DNA of 8,963 nt from CAZYMF01 sp964648215 (GTDB lineage Bacteria > Desulfobacterota > Binatia > HRBIN30 > JACQVA1): contig CAZYMF010000200.1 in the NCBI GenBank assembly GCA_964648215.1, positions 1 through 8,963 of the forward strand, written 5' to 3'. The stretch's first letter is position 1, and each line of letters begins with the position of its first letter. Of the stretch, positions 1-7,822 are shown piece by piece. The notes below the pieces were generated by a model. It was not told the DNA's origin. It did not search any database and saw only the letters and a program-made list of their open reading frames with translations. The position numbers and the translations under genes are program-made.

Positions 1-141
1 GTAGGGCGTCACCTCGTAGCCCGTGGGGGTCTCGACGAGAAACAGTGTGTCGCCGGCGCCGATGTGGAGGCGGGCCAGGGCCTCTTTCGGCAGGATCACC
101 CCGGTCGAGTTGCCGATCTGGCGGACGCTGAGCTTGATCAT
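1..141 (-). CDS. AbrB/MazE/SpoVT-type antitoxin, N-terminal part
   Basis: The first 47 residues are visible and the gene runs off the left edge. They begin MIKLSVRQIGNSTGVILPKE, the swapped-hairpin beta-barrel DNA-binding fold of AbrB/MazE proteins. The diagnostic stretch is 'IGNSTGVILPKEAL', followed by 'GAGDTLFLVET'. In this family the N-terminal half dimerises and binds the operator of its own operon, and the missing C-terminal half neutralises a toxin (MazF/PemK or Doc/Fic type). The ATG at 141 is well supported: AGGAGAGG lies 7 nt upstream (149-156, minus strand). Any toxin gene would lie beyond position 1, so the toxin-antitoxin role is inferred from family habit only; a stand-alone AbrB-like regulator is the alternative. 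Confidence 0.85.
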   Translation of the reverse strand, partial: MIKLSVRQIGNSTGVILPKEALARLHIGAGDTLFLVETPTGYEVTPY

Positions 142-166
142 GGCCGGACCTCTCCTGTTGCCACGC

Positions 167-195
167 ATGTTGTAACCTCGGCACGCGGCGGTCAA
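167..195 (-). promoter_or_regulatory. Possible sigma70-type promoter for the antitoxin gene
   Basis: On the minus strand TTGACC (190-195) is followed after 17 bp by CAACAT (167-172), placed so that a transcript would start about 20 nt before the ATG at 141 and include its ribosome binding site. The -35 box is good and the -10 box weak (3 of 6). An overlapping TTACAA (170-175) is a better -10, but its spacing is only 14 bp. Confidence 0.3.
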
Positions 196-246
196 AGCGG
201 ATCTGAGCGCGGGTAGGGCTGTGATGGCGTCGGCCGACGAAGCAAT

Positions 247-262
247 ACGGCGCAACCGCCGT
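247..262 (-). terminator. Weak candidate terminator hairpin after the M20 gene
   Basis: The six-base arms acggcg and cgccgt flank a four-base loop in the 193-nt gap between the M20 stop (335) and the antitoxin start (141). In the direction of transcription the hairpin is followed by ATTGCTT, not a proper U-run. It is a stem in a suitable place, but such short GC stems are common by chance here. Nothing else recognisable lies in the gap apart from the promoter candidate at 167-195. Confidence 0.22.
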
Positions 263-334
263 CGTTCAGGACCGCCCGCGGAGACGACGACAGCGACGGA
301 GCGCTGCCCTCGACGACTTGTGCCGATCGATGCC

Positions 335-1513
335 CTACGGCTTGAACGCCGCCCGCACCTCGGCGCGCAGATCCTCGCGGCACAGCACGTCGAGCGCCGT
401 CATCGCCAGCATCTTGGCGCCGTCGATGACGGCGCGGTCGCCGGTGTCGGAGGCGGCGCACTCGGCGAAGTCGGTGGAGTGCAGCGGGACGTGGACGGGG
501 GCGGCGGCGATCATCGGGTGGATCGACGGGACCAGCTTGCTGACGTTGCCCATGTCCGTGCTGCCGGTGACCGACGCGGGGATGTCGCTCAGGTTGGCGA
601 GCGTGCGGCCGAGGCGCTGGGCGTTGGCCGCGTAGGCCGCCGCCAACGGCATGCTGGTGTGCATGTCCGAGTAGTCCTCGCCCTGCCACTCGTACTCGAG
701 CCGCGCCCCCGTCGCCTCGGCGCCGGCGCGGAAACAGCCGAGCACCCGCGCCTTCAGCTTCTCCAGCCGCGCCTCGGTCGCGGCGCGCACGTAGAACACG
801 CCGGCCGCCCGCTCGGGCACGATGTTCGGCGCCTGGCCGCCGTCGGTGATGATCCCGTGCACCCGCTCGGTCTCGCGGATGTGCTGGCGTAGCTGCGCGA
901 TCGAGTTGTACGCCGTCACCAGCGCGTCGAGCGCGTTGACGCCGAGAAACGGAAACGCCGAGGCGTGCGCCGCCTTGCCGTGGTACGTCACCGCCACCGT
1001 CGCGATCGCCAGCACGTTCATCGCCGGCAGATCGATCCCCGCCGGATGCACCATCATCGCCGCGTCCACGCCCTCAAAGGCGCCGCGCCGGGCCATGATG
1101 ATCTTGCCGCCGCCGCCCTCCTCGGCCGGCGTGCCGACCACGACTACGCTGCCGCCGCTGCGCCCGATCACCCGCGCCAGCGCCGCCCCCGCCCCGGCCC
1201 CCGCCGTGGCGATGATGTTGTGGCCGCAGCCGTGCCCGATCCCCGGCAAGGCGTCGTACTCGCACAGCACCGCCACCCGCGGCTCGCCGTCGCCGATCCG
1301 GGCGATGAACGCCGTCGGCAGATCGCAGGCGCCGCGCTCCACCGCGTAGCCGCTGCGCTCGAGAAAGTCGGCCAGCCACGCGCTCGCCTGCTGCTCCTCG
1401 AAACGGAGCTCGGGATGGGAGTGGATGCGGCGGCTGAGATCGACCAGGGTCTTCCCCTGCTCGTCGACGGCCGCGCATGCCTGCTGCTTCAGTTCATCGA
1501 GAGAGTCGCTCAC
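335..1513 (-). CDS. M20-family metallo-amidohydrolase (AbgB / PM20D2-like)
   Basis: A 392-residue protein, normal length for M20 amidases that hydrolyse N-acyl or N-aminoacyl amide bonds with a two-metal centre (p-aminobenzoyl-glutamate hydrolases, the ACY1L2/PM20D2 group and relatives). Likely metal ligands are in order: C96 and H98 in 'GIGHGCGHN', E131-E132 in 'GTPAEEGGGGK', H156 in 'MMVHP' and H345 in 'HVPLHS'. The lid/dimerisation domain covers about residues 170-285 ('YHGKAAHAS', H183), and 'GSTDMGNVS' (317-325) is typical of the AbgB side of the family. No signal peptide is seen, so it is probably cytoplasmic. The start is GTG, with GAGAGG 4 nt upstream (1518-1523); the next Met is residue 140, so no other start is reasonable. 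The exact substrate cannot be read from sequence. An inverted repeat separates it from the HEAT gene upstream, so it may be transcribed separately. Confidence 0.93.
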   Translation of the reverse strand: MSDSLDELKQQACAAVDEQGKTLVDLSRRIHSHPELRFEEQQASAWLADFLERSGYAVERGACDLPTAFIARIGDGEPRVAVLCEYDALPGIGHGCGHNIIATAGAGAGAALARVIGRSGGSVVVVGTPAEEGGGGKIIMARRGAFEGVDAAMMVHPAGIDLPAMNVLAIATVAVTYHGKAAHASAFPFLGVNALDALVTAYNSIAQLRQHIRETERVHGIITDGGQAPNIVPERAAGVFYVRAATEARLEKLKARVLGCFRAGAEATGARLEYEWQGEDYSDMHTSMPLAAAYAANAQRLGRTLANLSDIPASVTGSTDMGNVSKLVPSIHPMIAAAPVHVPLHSTDFAECAASDTGDRAVIDGAKMLAMTALDVLCREDLRAEVRAAFKP

Positions 1514-1563
1514 TTTTCCTCTCAGTCCTGCTGGTTCTTCAACCGCGATCGGACAAAAGAGGA

Positions 1564-1673
1564 CTCACCACAGAGGACACAGAGAGCACAGAGGATTTCC
1601 GGAGGAGAGCTGGGCCGCACCGCCCGAGCCTCTCAATGCCTTTCTCTGTGTCCTCCGTGCGCTCGGTGGTGAG
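1564..1673. repeat. Imperfect inverted repeat of the 'ccacagaggacacagag' intergenic type
   Basis: The left arm (1564-1595) begins ctcaccacagaggacacaga. The right arm (1642-1673), reverse-complemented, begins ctcaccaccgagcgcacgga. Aligned without gaps the arms agree at about 25 of 32 positions around a 46-nt loop. Several mismatches are transitions that become G-U pairs in minus-strand RNA, the strand on which both flanking genes are read. The element fills most of the gap between the HEAT gene (stop at 1686) and the M20 gene (start at 1513). From memory, 'cagaggacacagag' palindromes of this kind are dispersed between genes in many environmental bacterial genomes. A REP-like element, perhaps acting as a terminator or mRNA-end stabiliser, is the likely reading; no coding role is supported. 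Confidence 0.7.
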
Positions 1674-1685
1674 CATCCTCTTGTC

Positions 1686-2492
1686 TCACTGCCCCGTCAT
1701 CCCCGCGCCGCCCGAGGCGTCGTCCGGGCTGGCGTCCTCGGAGTCGAGTACGCCTTCGGCCAACGAGCGGACGTCGTCGTCCGGGTCGTGCAACGTCTGC
1801 CGCGCCGCCGCCACCGCGCGCGGGCCGCCCATGTCGGCGAGCACCCCGAGCGCCTCGAAGCGCACTTCCGGATCCGAGTCGGTCAGGGCCCCCTGCAGCG
1901 CGTTGGCGGGGCCGTCCCCCTCCATGTCCCCGAGCGCATCCACCGCCGCCATGCGCACGTCCGAATCCTGGTCTCGCAACGCCTCCGCCAGCACCTTTAC
2001 CGCGTCCGGGTCGTCCGAGTCCTCCAGCAGCATCACCGCCGACAGTCGGTTGTCGGGATCGGGATCGGAGAGCGCCTTCTGCTTCAACGAAGCGAAATCG
2101 GGCTGGTCGTCCGCCGCACCCGTTCCCGCCCCCGGCGCCCGCGTCGGGATGACGAACGTCGGCAGATAGGTCCGCCGCGGGAGTGGCCGCCGCCGCGCCA
2201 CCCGCGAGCGCGGGATCGCCTGCTTGCGGAACTCGTCGATGGCCAGATCTTGTTGCGACGGCGGCGCGCCCAGGTCGGGCGCCCCGCCCATGTGCGCCGG
2301 CGGCGCCATCGACGCCGACTCGGGTGGCGCAGCCGGCGGTACGGGCACCGCCGGCCGCCGCCGCACTACCGTAGACACCAGGATGGCGAGCACCGCGACG
2401 ACCGCCACCGCGGCTAGCACGATGCCCACCGGCCATCCGGACGTCGAAGGACCCTCGGGCCGCCCGCCGGAATCGTTTCGATTATCTGCCAC
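1686..2492 (-). CDS. Membrane-anchored HEAT-repeat protein
   Basis: 268 residues from the chosen start. Residues 1-20 are acidic and polar, residues 22-43 form one hydrophobic helix (PVGIVLAAVAVVAVLAILVS) followed by RRR, then comes a Pro/Ala-rich and Arg-rich linker (to about 130) and four HEAT/PBS-lyase-like repeats. The repeat signatures DPDPDNR, DQDSDVR, DSDPEVR and DPDDDVR begin at residues 143, 174, 205 and 236, an exact 31-residue spacing. HEAT arrays are protein-interaction scaffolds; no catalytic residues are seen. By the positive-inside rule the RRR suggests the N-terminus outside and the repeats in the cytoplasm (inference). The start is GTG at 2492, because GGGAG lies 7 nt upstream and the overlap with the HTH-methyltransferase-like gene is then only 11 nt. 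An in-frame GTG at 2534 would add 14 residues but has no ribosome binding site. Overlap and strand imply translational coupling with that gene. Confidence 0.85.
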   Translation of the reverse strand: MADNRNDSGGRPEGPSTSGWPVGIVLAAVAVVAVLAILVSTVVRRRPAVPVPPAAPPESASMAPPAHMGGAPDLGAPPSQQDLAIDEFRKQAIPRSRVARRRPLPRRTYLPTFVIPTRAPGAGTGAADDQPDFASLKQKALSDPDPDNRLSAVMLLEDSDDPDAVKVLAEALRDQDSDVRMAAVDALGDMEGDGPANALQGALTDSDPEVRFEALGVLADMGGPRAVAAARQTLHDPDDDVRSLAEGVLDSEDASPDDASGGAGMTGQ

Positions 2493-4401
2493 GTCGTCGC
2501 TCCCGCTCGGCTCTGTAGCACTGACGTAGCTCACTTACGGTGTCGGCGTCGACCCCCGCGAGCTGGCGCAACAACAGCTCGTCGGCGGCCGCGATCGCCT
2601 CTTCCTGGCGCCCGTCGCGCCACAGGCCGTCGATTTCTCGTAGCTGTTCGGTCACTGCCTCACCCGTGGAGAGGGACGGGTAGGGCACCAGAAGGTTCTC
2701 GACCTCCGCCGGCTCGAGCTTGAGAACGCCGTTGCCGTAGTGACGTCCGATCAGCTCGCACCCCAGCAGCGCGGCCGTGCTGGTGAAGGCGGTGACCACG
2801 GCTTCCATGTTCACCCCGCGCTGCGGTTGAACACTGTGGAGCGCATTCGCATGTGTCACGCTGGCCTCATTCAGTAGCATGCGCGGCCAGCGGGGACAAA
2901 GGTAAGGCAACAGCGCCGCCGGGGCGCGCGGCGCCGGCAAGGCGTACCACGTCGGCCGCCGGCGGCAGGTCACCCGCTCCGATACGCCCTCGCGCTTGCC
3001 CCGCTCCAGGTGGGCGCGCGTACCCGCATCCGGCTTCGCCTCGGCCGGAATGGCCAACAGGTAGCACGGCCGGCCCGACGTTTTCAGCCCCTCCCAGTCC
3101 GCCGCGCGGAACACCAGCCCGGCGGCGTCGCGCGCGCTGGGTAGCGCCGGACGCAGGTAGCCGGGGTCGATGCGACGGGCCGCGCTCGCGCTCAGAAGGA
3201 AGAAGCCGTTCGCCCCGGTGACGACGCCGGCATCGATGCGCACCAGATCGCCGAGCCGCCGCAAGATCCCGGCGCGCTGCAGCGATCGCAGCAGAGCCTG
3301 CGCCGGCGTCGGCAGCGACGCGCTCGACCAGCGCAAGGCCGCGGCCTCGGCCACTTGCGGCACCTCGGCCGTAAGCTCGCCGAGGGCGGTGGCGAGCGCG
3401 GCCGGGTCGGCGACGCGCACGGCGTGCACCCCCGCGCGTCCCTCGGCGGCGCCGAGCAGAACGGCGATCTCGCCGGCGCCGCCCACCGGACGCTCGAAGG
3501 TGATCACCGTCAACGCCGGGAACAGCTGCGCCAGATAGCTGCGCACGTCGGCGGCGTAGTGCGCGCGCAACAGACCCGCCGGCACCACCAACGCCAGCCG
3601 ACCGTCGGCGCGCGCGAAGGAGGCGGCGTGGACGACTAGGGCGGCCCACGGCGGCGTGCCCTGTGGCAGCTCGATGCCGGCCTCGGCGGCCGCGCGATGG
3701 GCCTCGCGGCGCGCCGCCGCGCTCGCCGTGCCGCCGCCGGCAATGGCGCCGAGGACGACGCTCACCGCCGCCGGCGCCGAGCGGTGGAAGGGTAGCCGGC
3801 TGCGCGGCTCGGCGCGGAGGAAGTCCTGGTGCCGGATGAGACCGGTCGCGGCGCCGGCCGCTTCCTGGAGACGGCGCGCCGCGCGGGCACAGGCCTCGCC
3901 ATCGGCGTCGTAGCCGTGCACGGCGTGCAGCACGTCCGCTGGCGCTGCGCCGAGCGCGAGCAAGCGCCGGGCGGCGGCGACGAGAAGGGCGCCGTCGCCG
4001 CAGCTCGGATCGAGCACGGTATCGTCGGCGGAGCGGATCGCCCAGCCGGCGAGGGTGTCGACGAGCGTCGCGGGCAGGAACGTCGGTGCGGGAGAGGCGC
4101 CGTCGATTCTTGCGCGCGCACCGAAGTGTTGGCGCAGCAACAGGGCGCTCTCGGCCGGGTGCCGCTGCAAAATCGCCTGCAGGTCCGCCGGCACGCGGCC
4201 GGCGAGCAGCAGTAGCTCGTCCTCGTGCTCGCCGAAGTACGCCGCCAGCTGCGCCAGCAGCTCGTCGGCGGGAGGCGTCAGCCCGCGCTCGACCCGGCTC
4301 AGCAGGGCGGCGGGGATCGCCAGGGCCTCGGCGACGTCGCGCACGCGCAACCCGCGCGCCCGCCGCAGCAGCCGCAGCCGCTGCCCGAAGGGCCGCGTCA
4401 T
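2482..4401 (-). CDS. XRE-type HTH fused to N6-adenine DNA methyltransferase-like domain, catalytic motif IV absent
   Basis: 639 residues. Residues 6-60 are an XRE/Cro-type helix-turn-helix ('LRVRDVAEALAIPAALLSRVERG'). Residues about 105-320 are a Rossmann-type gamma-class adenine methyltransferase core: motif I DPSCGDGALL (131-140), an acidic residue in GYDAD (163-167) and HQDFL (191-195). The catalytic motif IV, expected as GNPPY/F, reads G-A-I-A-G (218-222). The second half resembles the target-recognition region of Eco57I-like enzymes: VVTGANGFF (393-401), RRPTWYALP (481-489), RMLLNEASVTHANALHSV (507-524) and GNGVLKLEPAEVENLLVP (556-573). The family normally methylates adenine at a specific site as a restriction-modification or orphan enzyme. 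Without N-P-P-Y this copy is probably inactive, or is a DNA-binding regulator that may still bind SAM (inference). No nuclease gene is adjacent. ATG at 4401 has GGGAGG 7 nt upstream. It overlaps the HEAT gene by 11 nt. Confidence 0.85.
   Translation of the reverse strand: MTRPFGQRLRLLRRARGLRVRDVAEALAIPAALLSRVERGLTPPADELLAQLAAYFGEHEDELLLLAGRVPADLQAILQRHPAESALLLRQHFGARARIDGASPAPTFLPATLVDTLAGWAIRSADDTVLDPSCGDGALLVAAARRLLALGAAPADVLHAVHGYDADGEACARAARRLQEAAGAATGLIRHQDFLRAEPRSRLPFHRSAPAAVSVVLGAIAGGGTASAAARREAHRAAAEAGIELPQGTPPWAALVVHAASFARADGRLALVVPAGLLRAHYAADVRSYLAQLFPALTVITFERPVGGAGEIAVLLGAAEGRAGVHAVRVADPAALATALGELTAEVPQVAEAAALRWSSASLPTPAQALLRSLQRAGILRRLGDLVRIDAGVVTGANGFFLLSASAARRIDPGYLRPALPSARDAAGLVFRAADWEGLKTSGRPCYLLAIPAEAKPDAGTRAHLERGKREGVSERVTCRRRPTWYALPAPRAPAALLPYLCPRWPRMLLNEASVTHANALHSVQPQRGVNMEAVVTAFTSTAALLGCELIGRHYGNGVLKLEPAEVENLLVPYPSLSTGEAVTEQLREIDGLWRDGRQEEAIAAADELLLRQLAGVDADTVSELRQCYRAERERRRGR
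2500..2504 (-). promoter_or_regulatory. Ribosome binding site deciding the HEAT gene start
   Basis: GGGAG on the minus strand, 7 nt before the GTG at 2492, lies inside the last codons of the upstream HTH-methyltransferase-like gene. The farther GTG at 2534 is preceded by CGACACCGTAA, which has no Shine-Dalgarno match, so the shorter form of the HEAT protein is preferred. Confidence 0.55.
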
Positions 4402-4409
4402 GGGCGAGC

Positions 4410-4419
4410 CTCCCGGGAG
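4410..4419. promoter_or_regulatory. 10-bp palindrome overlapping the ribosome binding site of the HTH gene
   Basis: ctcccgggag is a perfect palindrome sharing five of the six bases of the GGGAGG ribosome binding site (4409-4414). It has no loop, so a local hairpin is not expected; a dimeric operator for the HTH protein's own control is conceivable. A GC palindrome of this length can also occur by chance. Confidence 0.2.
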
Positions 4420-4470
4420 TGGCGAGCGCGCAAGCGCGGGGGGTCTGTGTTGTTCGTACTCTTCGACCGT

Positions 4471-4490
4471 CGACTATCGACTATCGACTC
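4471..4490. repeat. Short 'gactatc' tandem repeat, partial copy of an intergenic repeat family
   Basis: cgactatcgactatcgactc carries the unit 'gactatc' twice, then a partial unit. The same unit builds the large inverted repeat at 7823-7910, so both belong to one dispersed family. Here only one arm is present. It lies in the 161-nt gap between the ABC-F stop (4563) and the HTH-methyltransferase-like start (4401). No clear promoter for that gene is seen in the gap. Confidence 0.65.
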
Positions 4491-4504
4491 GCCCATGGGC
4501 CTTC

Positions 4505-4520
4505 CCGCAGGCCGCTGCGG
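4505..4520 (-). terminator. Weak candidate terminator hairpin after the ABC-F gene
   Basis: ccgcag and ctgcgg form a perfect 6-bp stem with a 4-nt loop, 42 nt past the ABC-F stop codon. No U-run follows on the minus strand (GAAGGCCC), so intrinsic termination is doubtful. Location and symmetry are the only support. Confidence 0.25.
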
Positions 4521-4562
4521 ACCCGGACCACACCCAGGATTGAACGCCGACGGCACCACGAC

Positions 4563-6515
<1,953 letters not shown>

Positions 6516-6522
6516 GGCGATT

Positions 6523-6551
6523 TTTCTAGCGGGGCGGGGATGTGGCCGCAA
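6523..6551 (-). promoter_or_regulatory. Candidate promoter for the ABC-F gene, possibly leaderless
   Basis: Minus strand TTGCGG (6546-6551), a 17-bp spacer and TAGAAA (6523-6528). The GTG start begins 8 nt after the -10 box, about where transcription would begin, which fits both a leaderless mRNA and the missing Shine-Dalgarno sequence. The -35 box matches at 3 of 6 positions and the -10 box at 4 of 6. Confidence 0.35.
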
Positions 6552-6570
6552 GCCGGACGAGGCCGCTCGC

Positions 6571-6599
6571 TTGCAAGTTCCGGGCGCGTTTTCTATCCA
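6571..6599 (+). promoter_or_regulatory. Candidate promoter for the alpha/beta hydrolase gene
   Basis: TTGCAA (6571-6576), a 17-bp spacer and TATCCA (6594-6599) lie 30 nt before the ATG at 6629 and upstream of its ribosome binding site. The -35 box matches at 4 of 6 positions and the -10 box at 3 of 6. It lies back to back with the ABC-F promoter candidate in the 113-bp divergent gap. Confidence 0.4.
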
Positions 6600-6613
6600 G
6601 AGGCGGACTTAGC

Positions 6614-6622
6614 GAGGAAGGG
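6614..6622 (+). promoter_or_regulatory. Ribosome binding site deciding the hydrolase start
   Basis: GAGGAAGGG ends 6 nt before the ATG at 6629. The reading frame is open farther back to an ATG at 6542, but that start lacks a ribosome binding site and its 29 extra residues do not resemble a hydrolase, so 6629 is chosen. Confidence 0.65.
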
Positions 6623-6628
6623 CCGCTC

Positions 6629-7420
6629 ATGCACATCGCTTCCGTCGGCAACCTGAAGCTCGCGTACTACGTGTACGGCCAGGGGTACCCGGTCCTGATG
6701 ATCCAGGGCCTCGGTGGCCGGGCCGCCGATTGGGCCACCGTGCCGTCGGCCCTGGGCGAGCGGTTCCAGGCGATCACCTTCGACAACCGCGGCACCGGCA
6801 AGTCGGACAAGCCGGACGAGGACTACAGCCTCGAGACGATGGCCGACGAGGCGGTGGCCGTCCTCGGCGCGGCGGGCCACGACCGTGCCCACGTCGTCGG
6901 CCTGTCGATGGGCGGCATGATCGCGCAGCTCGTCGCCCTGCGCCACCCGCAGCGCGTCGACCGCCTGGTGCTGCTGTCGACCACCCCGGGCGGTCCGAAC
7001 ACGGTGCCGCCCACGCCCGCGGCGATGGCGGCGCTGATTCCCGACATGAGCCGGCCGCCGGAAGAGATCGTGCGCGAGTCGATGCGGGCGATCGCCGCCC
7101 CCGGCTTCGCCGACAAGCACCCGGAGATCGTCGACGAGATCGTCGCCACGGCGATGGCCGCGCCGACGCCGCAGTTCGTCTTCGCCCGCCAGATGGCGGC
7201 GATCATGGCCAGCGACCGCTATGCCGAGCTGCCCAAGATCAAGGCGCCGACGCTGGTGATCCACGGCGATGCCGATCCGCTGGTTCCGTACGCCAACGCC
7301 GAGATCCTCGCCCAGCGTATCCCCGGGGCCGAGCTGGCGACGTTGAAAGGCTGCGGGCACCTGGCGATGTGGGAGCAGCCGCGCGCGCTGAGCGCGCTTC
7401 TGCTCGAGTTCCTCGCCTGA
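6629..7420 (+). CDS. Alpha/beta-hydrolase fold protein
   Basis: 263 residues, the usual size for a single-domain alpha/beta hydrolase of the esterase / carboxylesterase / enol-lactonase-like group. The strand 'YPVLMIQGLGG' (20-30) carries the oxyanion region, 'FDNRGTGKSD' (51-60) is the conserved loop after it, and GLSMGG (91-96) is the nucleophile elbow with S93. 'IHGDADPLVP' (211-220) supplies the acid, most likely D216, and 'GCGHLAMWEQP' (241-251) supplies H244, completing the Ser-Asp-His triad. No signal peptide is seen, so it is probably cytoplasmic. Hydrolysis of an ester, lactone or related bond is expected; the substrate cannot be deduced. It diverges from the ABC-F gene and precedes the small membrane protein by 15 nt, so those two are probably co-transcribed. 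Confidence 0.93.
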   Translation: MHIASVGNLKLAYYVYGQGYPVLMIQGLGGRAADWATVPSALGERFQAITFDNRGTGKSDKPDEDYSLETMADEAVAVLGAAGHDRAHVVGLSMGGMIAQLVALRHPQRVDRLVLLSTTPGGPNTVPPTPAAMAALIPDMSRPPEEIVRESMRAIAAPGFADKHPEIVDEIVATAMAAPTPQFVFARQMAAIMASDRYAELPKIKAPTLVIHGDADPLVPYANAEILAQRIPGAELATLKGCGHLAMWEQPRALSALLLEFLA

Positions 7421-7435
7421 GACGCTGCGCTCGCC

Positions 7436-7822
7436 ATGGCCCTGCTCCTCCGCATCACTGCCGGCATCTCGCTCCTCTGGGCGCTGCTGCTGACGTTGGG
7501 AAAGCCGTTCTACCTGGTCGGCGAGCGCGCCACGCCGTTGCACCACGCGCTCGCCAACGGCCTGGCCATCGCCAACGTCATTTTCGCCTTCCTGTTCTTC
7601 CGCGCCGCCGGCGACCCGCCGCGCGAGCGCACCGTGATCTACGGCGCCATCGCCCTGCTGGCGCTGAAGATCGCCAACGACCTCTACGAGCTGCTGTCGC
7701 TGCTCAAGGGCCCCGAGGCGTTCCCGAGCATGCTCGATCTCATCGCCAGCCTGGCGTTGCTGGTGGGAATCCTGCAGGCGCTGCCGGGAACGCTGGCGGC
7801 GGGGAGGGGGGAAGGGAGTTGA
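7436..7822 (+). CDS. Small hypothetical membrane protein with four predicted helices
   Basis: 128 residues of no family I recognise. Four hydrophobic stretches at about 3-21, 38-57, 67-88 and 97-117 predict a four-helix inner-membrane protein, with a charged loop 'AAGDPPRERT' (57-66) between helices 2 and 3. No catalytic motif or cysteine is present. The start ATG lies 15 nt after the hydrolase stop with only a weak ribosome binding site, which suggests translation coupled to the hydrolase. Codon use (GC-rich third positions) matches its neighbours, and the frame is coherent as a protein, so it is very likely real. The last codons give AAGRGEGS, and the stop TGA, with TAG next in frame, falls at the edge of the inverted repeat that follows. 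Confidence 0.8.
   Translation: MALLLRITAGISLLWALLLTLGKPFYLVGERATPLHHALANGLAIANVIFAFLFFRAAGDPPRERTVIYGAIALLALKIANDLYELLSLLKGPEAFPSMLDLIASLALLVGILQALPGTLAAGRGEGS

Noticed and set aside
2490..2534. Earlier GTG start (2534) for the HEAT protein
   Set aside because: It lacks a ribosome binding site and would lengthen the overlap to 53 nt; the GTG at 2492 has GGGAG at good spacing.
2482..4401. A complete restriction-modification or BREX system
   Set aside because: No endonuclease, BrxC-, PglZ- or specificity-like gene lies beside the methyltransferase-like gene, and its catalytic motif is missing.
4491..4500. gcccatgggc palindrome next to the 'gactatc' tandem
   Set aside because: A lone 10-bp GC palindrome with no positional support; chance is sufficient.
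6686..6718. Gln in place of the usual His in the hydrolase oxyanion motif (IQGLGG)
   Set aside because: Many members of this hydrolase subgroup have a non-His residue here, so it is not evidence of lost activity. The Ser-Asp-His triad is intact.
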